From NCBI GenBank assembly GCA_026192395.1, contig WACF01000001.1:62001-126000 (forward strand): a stretch of DNA of 64,000 nt. Reading direction: 5' to 3'. Position 1 is the first letter of the stretch; each line of letters starts with the position of its first letter. The notes under the pieces were generated by a model. It did not search any database and was not told the origin of the DNA. It saw nothing but the letters and a program-made list of their open reading frames with translations. Of this stretch, positions 34,606 to 44,030 are shown piece by piece. The DNA is from Proteobacteria bacterium 005FR1. GTDB lineage: Bacteria; Pseudomonadota; Gammaproteobacteria; Pseudomonadales; Cellvibrionaceae. The translations under genes were made by a program, and so were the position numbers.

Positions 34606-36189
34606 ATGATCAAACAAGATAGCCCGTGGGTGAGTTTCATCGCTCTGCTGTTCGCCACGTTCGTGACCATCGAAGCGGCGGCGTTCCAGGCTCCAGTTCT
34701 GCCCAGCGTGACCGCGCATTTTGGTATTCCGGTCAATCTGGCAGCGCTTATTCTGATTTCTTATTTCATCGCAGTCGCCGTGTTCGCACCCATGATGGGG
34801 CGCTTGGGAGACCAGTACGGTCGTCGCCGCATGGTCATCATCGGCCTGATCGTATTCGGCGTTTCCGAATTTATGGCCGCTTGGGCGCCCAGTTTCTGGT
34901 TTTTTCTCTTGGCTCGCTTTCTCCAAGGGCTGGGTGTTGCATGTATTTTCCCTGCGGTGTTCAGTTACGTGAACCACCTGTTTGTCGAGGAGCGTCGTGG
35001 CATGGCGTTGGGAGTGATGATGTTCATCATGACGCTGGGTGCTGCGACAGGAGGGCTTCTAGGAGGGTTGCTGATCGATGCCTTCGGTTGGCCAAGCGTG
35101 TACATCGTCAGTGGTGTTCTGGCCTTGCTTGGCTTGATACCCTTGATGATCTGGGTGCCAGAGAGCAAAGGAGAACCAGCAGCCGGGAAGTTCGATATTT
35201 TTGGCGCGCTGCTGCTGTTCCTGACAGTTGCTGCGCTGTTGTCTTTGCCGACTTGGGCTGCCAATTTTGGTCGCGAGTCCTGGGTCACATGGACGGTTGT
35301 TGCCTTGGGGCTCGTCAGTCTGATTCTGCTTTGGTATCACAGCGGCCGGCAGGCCGCACCAATTCTCGATGTCGTCCTGCTGAAGGACCGCCGCTTCGCC
35401 GTGCCAGTCGCGATCTACTGGATTCAAATGTTGATGAACAGCGGCATCGTCTATTCACTGGCGTTCTTCATAAATAACCGTCCCGGCGGCTCCGCATCCC
35501 AGTTCGGGATGGTCACCTTGGCTCTCTTTGGGTGCACGATGCTGGCGTCCCCGATCGCCGGCAAGCTAATCGACCGCTTCGAACCGAAACTCATTTCGAT
35601 CCTGTCCCTGATGGGCAGCTTCGGGGCGATGCTCTATTTCGTGAGCATGGATACCGAGGTGCCCTTGACTGCTGTGCTGATCATGGCGGGTTTCATCGGA
35701 GTCATGTTGGCGGCCAACAGCACGGCGCTGATGAAGCTCGCTTTAGGGGCGGTACCGCGCAACAAGTCGGGATCCGGCGCCGGTCTTCTCAGCATGTTGC
35801 GTGATCTAGGGCTGCCGACCGGCTCCTCTTTTGCATTGGCCATTTTTGGACTGTCTTCCGCATTGCATACCCGAAGGGTTGTGGAAGAAACTGCAACCAG
35901 ACTGGGGCTTAATGAGAGTCTTTCCTCGGAGCTGCTCGCCGTGGCGGGCGACAAGTCCGCTGACATGAGCGCCGAATTGGCCGCAGCAATGCAGGCTACC
36001 GGCAGTGAAATCGACACGGTGCTGCAGAGTATCAACGTCGCCTCCCTGGGTGGGGCGATCACCAACGTAGGCTATTTGATGTTGGCCATGCTCGCGTTGG
36101 CCCTGGCACTAACGCCTTGGCTAGCCAAGCGCAAGGATATTCAGGCGGTTTCTGGGTTTGGCGTGGGCAGGCCGGACCCGGCCCGATGA
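34606..36189 (+). CDS. MFS transporter, DHA2-like
   Basis: A 527-residue inner-membrane protein of about 14 predicted helices. ATG 34606 has AAGAGG upstream; the frame also runs back into the SDR gene, but that extension is antisense-like in composition and was dropped. The MFS loop motif GRLGDQYGRRRMV lies between helices 2 and 3, with PESKGEPAAGK in the central loop. Length and helix count fit the DHA2 (14-helix drug/proton antiporter) group. A periplasmic insertion near residues 420-480, rich in Ala/Glu/Ser (VEETATRLGLNESLSSEL), is typical. Export substrate is unknown. Confidence 0.82.
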   Translation: MIKQDSPWVSFIALLFATFVTIEAAAFQAPVLPSVTAHFGIPVNLAALILISYFIAVAVFAPMMGRLGDQYGRRRMVIIGLIVFGVSEFMAAWAPSFWFFLLARFLQGLGVACIFPAVFSYVNHLFVEERRGMALGVMMFIMTLGAATGGLLGGLLIDAFGWPSVYIVSGVLALLGLIPLMIWVPESKGEPAAGKFDIFGALLLFLTVAALLSLPTWAANFGRESWVTWTVVALGLVSLILLWYHSGRQAAPILDVVLLKDRRFAVPVAIYWIQMLMNSGIVYSLAFFINNRPGGSASQFGMVTLALFGCTMLASPIAGKLIDRFEPKLISILSLMGSFGAMLYFVSMDTEVPLTAVLIMAGFIGVMLAANSTALMKLALGAVPRNKSGSGAGLLSMLRDLGLPTGSSFALAIFGLSSALHTRRVVEETATRLGLNESLSSELLAVAGDKSADMSAELAAAMQATGSEIDTVLQSINVASLGGAITNVGYLMLAMLALALALTPWLAKRKDIQAVSGFGVGRPDPAR

Positions 36190-36225
36190 CGCCGACTCGT
36201 CGTTTGGTCAAGGGGACAGGCAACG

Positions 36226-36627
36226 ATGTCCGATATAGATGAAGATCCAAGCCCTGTGGGCACTCTCACATTGCAAACGCTTGCCATGCCAGCGGACACC
36301 GGTCCCAACAGTAATATTTCCGGTGGATGGTTGATGTCACAAATGGATTTGGCCGGAGCCATATGCGCGCACGACTATGCGCAGGGTCGCGTCACAACCG
36401 TCGCCGTGAGTGCCATGGCATTCCTTCGGCCCATTCCGGTCGGTACCACAGTAAGCTGCTACGCACAGATGCTCGAGACCGGTCGTTCGTCCATTCAGAT
36501 CTTGGTGGAGGTGTGGGTTCGTCCGCGCACATCCAAGGAAGTATTAAAAGTGACCGAAGGTGAATTCGTCTACGTCGCTATCGATGGAAATGGACGTACC
36601 CGTTCTTTGCCGGTTGTGACCGCCTGA
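36226..36627 (+). CDS. yciA: Acyl-CoA thioesterase, YciA-like
   Basis: A 133-residue hotdog thioesterase. The segment LQTLAMPADTGPNSNISGGW and MSQMDLAGAI closely follow E. coli YciA, as do RVTTVAVSAMAFLRPIPVG and the C-terminal YVAIDGNGRTRSLP. The Asp in MSQMD is the expected catalytic residue. YciA hydrolyses a broad range of acyl-CoAs and may release CoA when degradation intermediates build up. It lies 36 bases after the transporter gene. Confidence 0.85.
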   Translation: MSDIDEDPSPVGTLTLQTLAMPADTGPNSNISGGWLMSQMDLAGAICAHDYAQGRVTTVAVSAMAFLRPIPVGTTVSCYAQMLETGRSSIQILVEVWVRPRTSKEVLKVTEGEFVYVAIDGNGRTRSLPVVTA

Positions 36628-36994
36628 TCTCTGTCGATGATCGGCACGCGGCAAGGGGCGACGGGAGGCACGGCCGAAGCAAAGTGCGGGATCTGGTCGT
36701 CACCAGCGATACAACGCACGGGATATGAAGCCCACACAGCTCCTGCCAGTCTGAAGTCAATTTTCAGCTACTTTCACCGCACTTCATCATCAAGTGTAGC
36801 AAGCTGTGTAGCTAAGCTGACGGGCAGGCTGAAAAAGTCTTTGTGAACAGAGCCTTAACACCCATGCATCATGGGGGTGTGGGTACTGTGATTCTGTTCC
36901 GCAGTGGCAGTCATTCTTGGTCTTTAGGCGATTGGAGATGCGTGGCTCTGAAGTGTGGCATAGTTTACGTCATACGCCACCGGCAAAGAAAAGA
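36628..36994. other. Intergenic region between yciA and convergent transporter
   Basis: No supported gene in 367 bases. Around 36825-36860 there is GGCTGAAAAAGTCTTTGTGA, which resembles the ends of some insertion sequences, but there is no partner repeat or transposase. A G-rich tract at 37003-37016 sits at the 3' end of the - strand gene. Confidence 0.35.
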
Positions 36995-38302
36995 TCAGGG
37001 GGAGGTGGGGGGGTGTTGTTTTGCGGCCGGAACGGTCAACATCAGAAAAAAACCCAGTCCGAGCAGAATCACGATCACAGTCATCCCCGCCCGCTGACTA
37101 TCGAAAATTCCTGTCACCCATCCCACCAGCAAAGGTCCGAGAAACGCCGTTGCTTTTCCAGCCAAGGCAAAGAGCCCAAACATCTGCGTGCGCAGGTGTT
37201 CGGGAGCAACGCGCGCCATGTAAGAGCGACTGCCTGCCTGCACCGGGCCCACGAAAATGCCCAGCAGCGTGCCGAGCACCCAGAACAGCGTGCGGGACTC
37301 GATGATCAGCAGTGACGTGCCCAGCGCGATCAGGCCCGCCAGGGCAATCAACACCGTCTCCTTGCTGCCCAGGCGGTCGTCCACCCAGGCAAACGCTGCG
37401 GCGCCGAGCCCTGCGCTCACGTTCAGCGCGATACCGAACATCAGCACGTCGCTTTCGGCAAAACCGAAGGAGCCGGCTGCGTAAACCCCGCCGAAGGCGA
37501 ACAGGGTGACGAGCCCATCGATGAAGAACATTCGCGCGATCAGAAAGCGCAGGATCAGCCCATATTCGCGCAGTTGGCTGGCGGTATCGCGAAGCTGGCG
37601 CAAGCCGTCCAGCATCGATCGATTCAGCGATTTTCCCGGTGTTCCTTCATCGGGTGTAAACAGAAATAGAGGAAGCGCAAACACCGCGTACCAGGCGGCA
37701 ACCAACAGGAAGGTTGCCCGAACATGGCCGGCATCTTCACGGGGCAGGGGCCAGAGCGCGTTTTCGCCGACAAAGACCACCAGTGCCACGATCAGACAAC
37801 CAAGGCCGCCGGCATAACCCAGGCCCCAGGCCCAGCCGGACCAGCGACCGAGGTATTGGGGTGACGTCAGTCCTGGCAGCATGGCGTTGTAGAAGACTTG
37901 CGCCGATTCGGCGCCGACGGTCGCGATCCCCGCCAGCAGCATGGCAGCCAACAGCCAGTCGTGCTGCGGTTGCACCCACCAGAGACCGGCAGTGGTCAGG
38001 ATGCTCAGCAGAGTGAAAAAGGCGAGCCACGGCTTGCGGCGCCCGTACTGGTCCGCCATCGCGCCGAATACAGGACCAGCGATCGCGATGACAAGTCCGG
38101 CCAGGCCAATGGTGAGACCCCACTGGCTTGTCCCGACGGTTTCGTTTTCGGCCACTTGCCGGGTGAAGTAAACAGGAAAGACGAAGGTGGCGATCAGTGC
38201 CGAAAAACTACTGTTTGCCCAGTCATACATGGCCCAGCTGAAGCGGGCACGGGTGCCGGTTTTCCCCTGTGTCGATCCCTGGTGCTGGCTGGTCGCTGTC
38301 AT
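36995..38302 (-). CDS. UMF1-type MFS transporter
   Basis: A 435-residue membrane protein with about 12 helices. The opening FSWAMYDWANSSFSALIATF is the hallmark of the UMF1 family, related to the yeast vacuolar effluxer Atg22. GAMADQYGRRKPWL is the loop 2-3 motif. The family is widespread in bacteria with little functional data; amino acid or peptide efflux is inferred by analogy only. It is one of only three - strand genes in the window. Confidence 0.85.
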   Translation of the reverse strand: MTATSQHQGSTQGKTGTRARFSWAMYDWANSSFSALIATFVFPVYFTRQVAENETVGTSQWGLTIGLAGLVIAIAGPVFGAMADQYGRRKPWLAFFTLLSILTTAGLWWVQPQHDWLLAAMLLAGIATVGAESAQVFYNAMLPGLTSPQYLGRWSGWAWGLGYAGGLGCLIVALVVFVGENALWPLPREDAGHVRATFLLVAAWYAVFALPLFLFTPDEGTPGKSLNRSMLDGLRQLRDTASQLREYGLILRFLIARMFFIDGLVTLFAFGGVYAAGSFGFAESDVLMFGIALNVSAGLGAAAFAWVDDRLGSKETVLIALAGLIALGTSLLIIESRTLFWVLGTLLGIFVGPVQAGSRSYMARVAPEHLRTQMFGLFALAGKATAFLGPLLVGWVTGIFDSQRAGMTVIVILLGLGFFLMLTVPAAKQHPPTSP

Positions 38303-38506
38303 TGATTTTTATCAATTCCAAATCGAATGAGTGTTTTGCCAAGCTCCGGCAAAACAGCGGAGCTTTCTTCCCGCAAATCAGTTCAGGTTCGCGATTTTAC
38401 CTGACAAAGATCAAGGCTTTGATTAATCTTGAGTGCAGGCTGTTGGTACCTGGCACCCAATAATCAAATAATCGCCTGTGCCGGTAACGAAAAAAGAGCA
38501 ATTGCA

Positions 38507-41500
38507 ATGGGGCAAACGGAAAAAGCCGTACCGCTGGTCCACTTCGTAACCAATCACCAAGGCGGCGACAATCAGCAAACGGTCGATCTCGCGGCGACGA
38601 TGCGAAGCCGGGGTTTCCGCGTCGTATTCTTCGCGGATGCATCCGAGTTGCTTGCCAGTCCTACAACGGCAGACAAGCCGGCGCTGATTCTGTTCGACAT
38701 CACCACGGCCCCTGAGCAGGTCGAGATGCTGCGCGATCTGCAAGCGGGCGACGTGCCGGTGGTCCTGATCACTGACCGTGACGACCTGGAGCTGCGCCTG
38801 GCAGCGATGCGTGCCGGGGCCAAACGCTACGTGTGTCGTCCTTTTGCAGACGACTATTTTCTCGAAGTCATTGAGTCGCTGACAGACCTGAGCCCGGATC
38901 AGCCCTACCGCGTTTTGTTATTGGATTGTGACCCCCGTTCCCTGGAAGCCCAGGCGACTGTCTTGCGCGGTGCGGGCATGAGCGTTCGCGCGCTGAGCCA
39001 ACCGATGCAGGTCCTGGACGCCATCGATGACTTCGAACCCGACATCATTCTGCTCGACCTGCAGATGCCCTGCGTCAGCGGTCCTGAGCTCGCTGCGGTG
39101 TTGCGAGAGCGCGACAGCCAATTGGACGTGCCCATTCTTTTTTTCACTGGCGGTCTCAGCGAGAGCGCACAGCAACGGGCGATTGATCTCGGCGGAGACG
39201 GCTTTCTGGATCGCCCCGGCGAACCAGACCGTTTCGTCACAGCCGTCGCCGCGCGAGTTCGCCGCGCGCGGCGGAGCAAGCTGGATCGACAACGACTTGA
39301 AAGAACGCTGCGGGAGCGAGAGCACGAGCACCGTGCTCTGGACCATCATGCCATCGTCAGTGTCGCCGATAATCGCGGCAACATCATCCAGGCTAACGAT
39401 CTGTTCTGCATGACCAGTGGCTATACCCGGAATGAGCTGATAGGCAGGAACCACCGTATTCTCAAGTCCGGTATTCACCGCCCTGAATTTTATCGCGAGT
39501 TGTGGGACACCATCAGTCGCGGCGTCACGTGGCAGGGCGAAATCTGCAATCGTCGCAAGGATGGCACCTTGTACTGGGTCGCCTCGACCATCACGCCTTT
39601 CCTGGACGCCAGTGGCGAGCCCTACCAATATGTGTCGATTCGCACCGATATCACTGAAGCAAAACAGCGCGAAGCCGCGCTGCAGGTTCTCGTCGAAAGC
39701 ACCAAGCCGATAGGCGGGCAATCGTTCTACGAGCACGCAGCGGCGGGGCTGGCCCGTGCGACGGGATGTCGCGCTGGCTTCATCGCAGTGGCTGCGCCGG
39801 GCAGCCCTGAAAACTTCTGGACCTTGGCATTGTGGGACAACAACCAGCTTCATCCGAACTACGGTTATTCAGCCAAGGGCAGTCCCTGCGAAGGCGTTCT
39901 GAGCGGAGAGATCGTCATCATCGATCAGGGAGTGGCCGAGCGCTTCCCCGGAAATAGCTGGCTGGCGGATAACGGCATGCAGGGCTTCATCGCAGTGCCG
40001 TTCTACGATTCGCGCGGAAATTTGACCGGGCAAATGGGCGTTGTGGATGATAAGCCTCTGGCCAGGCGCCGGTCGATGCTGGCGTTGCTGCAAGCTTTTG
40101 CATCGCGAATTGCGGCGGAACAGGAGCGACAGCGAGCCGAGGAGGCCACTCAGCACCACCGCGAGCGACTTCGGCGCGGACAGATGTTCGCCAACATCGG
40201 TACCTGGGAATGGAACATTCAGGATGGCCAGCTTTACTGGTCGGAACGCATCGCGCCCCTGTTCGGCTATATCGAAGGCGAAGTGGAAACCTCCTACGAG
40301 AACTTCCTCGTCGCAGTGCATCCAGACGATCGCCAAGCGGTAATCGATGCCGTGGAGGCCTGCATCGAGCGCGACCAGCCCTACGACATCGAGCACCGGG
40401 TGGTGTGGCAAAACGGGACGGTTCGCTGGCTGCTGGAGCGCGGGGCAGTGATCCGCGACGAGTTCGGACAGCCTTTGCAAATGCTCGGCGTAGTGCAGGA
40501 CATCGACGACCGCAAGCGCGCCGAACTGGCTCTCGCCGAAAGCGAACGGCAGTTGCGGCAAGCCCAATCCATTGCGCACATCGGTAGCTGGCAGGCAAAC
40601 CTGATCACCGGTGAGCTCATCTGGTCGGGTGAGGTATTCCGAATCTTCGGCTATGAGCCCGGTTCGATTACCCCGAGCGTGGAAGCCTTTCGTCAGGCGG
40701 TGCATCCGGACGACCACGAACTGGTGCGCAAGAGTGAAGAGGGCGCGTTGCGCACCGGCTCGCACGATGTGGTTCACCGGATCATCCTGCCCGATGGCAG
40801 GATACGATACGTCCACGAACTGGGTCAGCCGGAATACGACTCCGAAGGAAGAATGGAGAAGCTGAGCGGCGTCATTCAGGACGTGACCTCCCGTGTTGAA
40901 GCGCAGCAATCGATGGTGGCCGCCCGCGATGAGGCGGAGCGAGCGAACCAGGCGAAGTCGGAATTTCTTTCCAGCATGAGCCATGAACTGCGCACGCCCA
41001 TGAATGCGATCATCGGTTTCAGTCAGCTGCTCGAGGCCGATGACGAACTCAGCGAGGACCAGTGCGAAAACGTCGGAGAAATCCTCAAGGCCAGCAATCA
41101 CTTGCTCAAGCTGATCAATGAGGTGCTCGATCTGGCCAAGGTGGAGTCCGGACGGATAGAGCTGTCGCTCGAGCCGGTGGAGGTGCGGCCGATCGTCGAG
41201 GAATGCGTGAGTTTGCTCAGCGTGGTGGCCGATAAAAGGCAGGTGCGTATTGTCCCCGGTGAATTTTCCGGCTTGCTAGTGCGTGCAGACCGCACCCGCT
41301 TCCGGCAGATCCTGCTGAATCTCCTCTCCAACGCCATCAAATATAACCGCGAAGGTGGCAGTGTTCGCCTGCTCCTCGCTGATCCGAATGGCGGTCGCCT
41401 GCGTATTGGTGTGAGTGATGACGGTTTCGGTATTGCAGCGGACAAAATCGAAGCGCTGTTCGAGCCCTTCAATCGTCTCGATGCAGAAGGCGGTGACATC

Positions 41501-42067
41501 GAAGGTAGCGGCATTGGTCTGACGCTTAGCCGCCGGCTGGCGGAGATGATGGGCGGCACCATCGAGGTGGAGAGTACACTTGGCGAGGGCAGTACTTTCT
41601 GGATCGAACTGCCGGCGGAGTCGCTTTCGATCGAAGACGATTGTGAACTGTCCGCTTCGACGCCGCTCGCAACCGTGCGACGTTCTATGCGAAAGAACCT
41701 CATTCTTTACATCGAAGACAATCCGGCCAACCTTCGCCTGGTAAACAAAATTCTCGGTCGCCGCGACGATATCGAATTGATTACCGCCCACACCTCTGGC
41801 CTGGGAATTGAGCTGGCCGCGGCCAAGAAGCCGGACCTGATTCTGCTCGACATTAACCTTCCAGGGCTGAACGGCTATCAAGTCATGAATGTGCTGAGAG
41901 CCAACCCGGACCTGTGCGAAGTTCCGGTGGTAGCGATTACCGCCAATGCGATGCCGCGCGATCTGGAGCGCGGAAAAAAGGCCGGGTTCGTGGATTATCT
42001 GACCAAGCCCTTGGACGTGGATAGATTCACCAGCGCCATTTCCAGCGTCCTGGATAGGGAAAAGTAG
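38507..42067 (+). CDS. Hybrid sensor histidine kinase with two N-terminal receiver-like domains
   Basis: An 1186-residue kinase. I chose ATG 38507; a TTG 26 codons upstream is less likely. Order: receiver-like 1 (about 10-120, Asp64 in LILFDIT), receiver-like 2 (about 130-250, Asp184 in ILLDLQMP), PAS (285-400), GAF (410-560), PAS (590-700), PAS (715-830), HisKA with phospho-acceptor His826 in MSHELRTP, HATPase, and C-terminal receiver with Asp1115 in LILLDINLP. Both N-terminal receivers have Arg where the conserved Lys should be (CRPF, DRPG); the C-terminal one keeps TKP. It has no obvious membrane helix, so sensing is probably cytoplasmic. The frameshifted REC-HD-GYP gene downstream would be its partner. 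Confidence 0.88.
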   Translation: MGQTEKAVPLVHFVTNHQGGDNQQTVDLAATMRSRGFRVVFFADASELLASPTTADKPALILFDITTAPEQVEMLRDLQAGDVPVVLITDRDDLELRLAAMRAGAKRYVCRPFADDYFLEVIESLTDLSPDQPYRVLLLDCDPRSLEAQATVLRGAGMSVRALSQPMQVLDAIDDFEPDIILLDLQMPCVSGPELAAVLRERDSQLDVPILFFTGGLSESAQQRAIDLGGDGFLDRPGEPDRFVTAVAARVRRARRSKLDRQRLERTLREREHEHRALDHHAIVSVADNRGNIIQANDLFCMTSGYTRNELIGRNHRILKSGIHRPEFYRELWDTISRGVTWQGEICNRRKDGTLYWVASTITPFLDASGEPYQYVSIRTDITEAKQREAALQVLVESTKPIGGQSFYEHAAAGLARATGCRAGFIAVAAPGSPENFWTLALWDNNQLHPNYGYSAKGSPCEGVLSGEIVIIDQGVAERFPGNSWLADNGMQGFIAVPFYDSRGNLTGQMGVVDDKPLARRRSMLALLQAFASRIAAEQERQRAEEATQHHRERLRRGQMFANIGTWEWNIQDGQLYWSERIAPLFGYIEGEVETSYENFLVAVHPDDRQAVIDAVEACIERDQPYDIEHRVVWQNGTVRWLLERGAVIRDEFGQPLQMLGVVQDIDDRKRAELALAESERQLRQAQSIAHIGSWQANLITGELIWSGEVFRIFGYEPGSITPSVEAFRQAVHPDDHELVRKSEEGALRTGSHDVVHRIILPDGRIRYVHELGQPEYDSEGRMEKLSGVIQDVTSRVEAQQSMVAARDEAERANQAKSEFLSSMSHELRTPMNAIIGFSQLLEADDELSEDQCENVGEILKASNHLLKLINEVLDLAKVESGRIELSLEPVEVRPIVEECVSLLSVVADKRQVRIVPGEFSGLLVRADRTRFRQILLNLLSNAIKYNREGGSVRLLLADPNGGRLRIGVSDDGFGIAADKIEALFEPFNRLDAEGGDIEGSGIGLTLSRRLAEMMGGTIEVESTLGEGSTFWIELPAESLSIEDDCELSASTPLATVRRSMRKNLILYIEDNPANLRLVNKILGRRDDIELITAHTSGLGIELAAAKKPDLILLDINLPGLNGYQVMNVLRANPDLCEVPVVAITANAMPRDLERGKKAGFVDYLTKPLDVDRFTSAISSVLDREK

Positions 42068-42152
42068 CATTCGGGTGCTCGTCGCCGATGGGTAGAATCC
42101 CCGGGCAACGAGTCGATTCGATTCTTAGGCAAATCGCAAACGAAAACGGCAA

Positions 42153-43219
42153 ATGACACGAAAAGGCGAAAGGTCCGAACACATACTTATTGTCGATGAC
42201 GAAGCGGCCAATCTGAAGCTGCTCGAGAAGATGCTCAGCGCCCAAGGCTATGGGAACCTGTCGCTGATCCAGGATTCTCGTGAGGTCATTGCCCGGTATC
42301 GTGGCGTTCAGCCCGACCTTGTGCTGCTGGACATCAATATGCCTCACGTGGATGGCTACCAGATCATCGAGCAGCTGCACGGACTCGGTGATCCGCTCCT
42401 GCCGCCCATCGTGGTTCTCACTGCGCAGCACAACCGCGAACACCTGCTGAAGGCGCTTTCCCTCGGTGCGCGAGATTTCATCACCAAACCCTTCGACCGC
42501 AATGAGCTACTGATCAGAGTGCGCAATCTGCTCGAGGCGCACCGCTCGCACCGGCTGCTGCATGATCAGAAAGCGCTATTGGAAGAGGCTGTCCAGGAGC
42601 GAACCCGAGAGCTGCACTCCACCCGCCTCCAGGTGGTCCAGCGGCTCGGTCGCGCAGCCGAATTCCGCGATGAGGAAACGGGCAATCACATCTTGCGCAT
42701 GAGCCATCTCAGCGCGCTGCTGGCCAGGGCCATCGGTTGGAGCGAGTCTCGCTGCGATCTCATCCTCAACGCAAGCCCCATGCACGATATCGGCAAGATC
42801 GGCATACCGGATGCCATCCTGCTGAAGCCGGGCCAATTGGATGCGGAGCAATGGGAGGTGATGAAGACCCATACGTGATCGGCGCCCGGCTGCTGGACGG
42901 CGACGACTCCGAGCTCTTGCGCATGGCCCGGGATATTGCCCTCAGCCACCATGAGAAGTGGGACGGCACGGGCTATCCCTACGGGTTGGCGGGTGAAGAG
43001 ATTCCCGAAGCCGCCAGAATCGCTGCGCTGGCGGACGTCTTCGACGCACTGACCTCCGAGCGTCCCTACAAGCCAGCCTGGACGGTCGAGGCCTCACTTG
43101 AGCTGATCCGTGCCCGAAGCGGCACCCACTTCGATCCGGCCCTCGTGGACGCGCTGATCGAGCAGCTCCCGGCAGTTTTGGCGATCCGGGAGCGATTCTC
43201 CGATAGTCACCCGGTATAG
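42153..43219 (+). pseudogene. REC-HD-GYP c-di-GMP phosphodiesterase, one-base frameshift
   Basis: A receiver domain (ILIVDDE; Asp60 in LVLLDINMP; ITKPFD) is followed by a coiled linker and an HD-GYP domain ([25 protein letters not shown]). The frame ends at TGA 42876-42878 just after MKTHT. The rest of the domain continues one base out of phase: [45 protein letters not shown]. Deletion of one G in ACGGTGATC, now ACGTGATC at 42873-42880, explains this exactly. As read, the 241-residue product lacks the HHExxDGxGYP active-site motif and would be inactive. A sequencing error is the other explanation. It lies 85 bases after the hybrid kinase gene. Confidence 0.85.
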
Positions 43220-43347
43220 TCACACGGGCTGAGCCTTTCCATTCCCTCGAATTTCTTGCCGTTTAGCTGAGCCACTATCAGGACCGGCTGGCATAATCGT
43301 CGCTCCTTGCTTGCACTTCCCGTTGCCTTGACCTACCGTAAGTCGCC

Positions 43348-43845
43348 ATGGATCTCTCGCTTAATTCACCCCTTTATCTTCTGGCCGCCCAGCTCGGCAG
43401 TGCCTTGCGGCAGCGCGGCTGGAAGGCCTCCGCCGCGGAATCCTGCACCGGCGGCGGTCTGTCTTTCGCCTTCACCAGCGTTCCGGGCAGCTCCGACTGG
43501 TTTGAGTACGGCTTCGTCACCTACAGCAATAAGGCCAAAACGGTTCAGCTGGGGGTGCGGGAGACCACGCTCAAGAGCGAGGGCGCGGTTAGTGAGGCCA
43601 CCGTTCAGGAAATGGTCACCGGCGCGCTGCGCGAGAGCGGGGCTGAGGTGGCGGTGGCCATCAGCGGCATCGCCGGCCCGGACGGTGGCACCGCCAACAA
43701 ACCGGTGGGAACTGTATGGTTCGCCTGGCAGGAGAAGGGCGGGCAACCGGTAACTGCTCGCCATGTGTACAAAGGCAACCGCGAGGCGGTGCGAGAACAG
43801 GCTATAATTAGCGCCCTTCAGGGATTGCTGGCGCTGGTCGGCTAG
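43348..43845 (+). CDS. pncC: Nicotinamide-nucleotide amidase, CinA C-terminal type
   Basis: A 165-residue stand-alone CinA C-terminal domain that deamidates NMN in pyridine nucleotide recycling. Motifs: AAESCTGGGLSFAFTSVPGSS in adjacent pieces, GFVTYSNKAK, and ISGIAGPDGGTANKPVGTVW. Location directly upstream of recA is conserved in many gammaproteobacteria. The ribosome site is weak. Confidence 0.92.
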   Translation: MDLSLNSPLYLLAAQLGSALRQRGWKASAAESCTGGGLSFAFTSVPGSSDWFEYGFVTYSNKAKTVQLGVRETTLKSEGAVSEATVQEMVTGALRESGAEVAVAISGIAGPDGGTANKPVGTVWFAWQEKGGQPVTARHVYKGNREAVREQAIISALQGLLALVG

Positions 43846-43881
43846 GTGCACTGGTTCAAACCCTTGTACAGACAACTAGCG

Positions 43882-43897
43882 GTGTTTGTATATACAG
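43882..43897. promoter_or_regulatory. LexA (SOS) box upstream of recA
   Basis: GTGT TTGTATAT ACAG matches the CTGT-N8-ACAG consensus with one mismatch in the left arm. It lies 133 bases before recA, where SOS control is expected. Confidence 0.75.
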
Positions 43898-43987
43898 TAA
43901 AAATCCTGTATTGTGCCAACCCGAAGCACAGCAGTTATTGCCAACCGAATTAATTAAGCGCTCTGGCGACTTGAGATAGAGACCAGA

Positions 43988-44019
43988 GACTAGCGACTGA
44001 ACAGACTAGCGACCGAACA
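43988..44019. repeat. 16-bp tandem repeat in recA leader
   Basis: GACTAGCGACTGAACA (43988-44003) is directly followed by GACTAGCGACCGAACA (44004-44019), one base different. The pair ends a few bases before the recA ribosome site. Confidence 0.8.
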
Positions 44020-44030
44020 AGAGGTGTCCA

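Noticed and set aside
36825-36860. Insertion-sequence end
   Set aside because: Only one IS-end-like word is present, with no matching inverted end, no target duplication and no transposase fragment.
39869-41101. 410-codon open frame on the - strand
   Set aside because: Antisense to the hybrid kinase PAS/HisKA region; composition follows the codon bias of the real gene.
43902-43914. Second LexA box overlapping the first
   Set aside because: TACAG...CTGTA has the half-sites in the opposite order to the LexA consensus.
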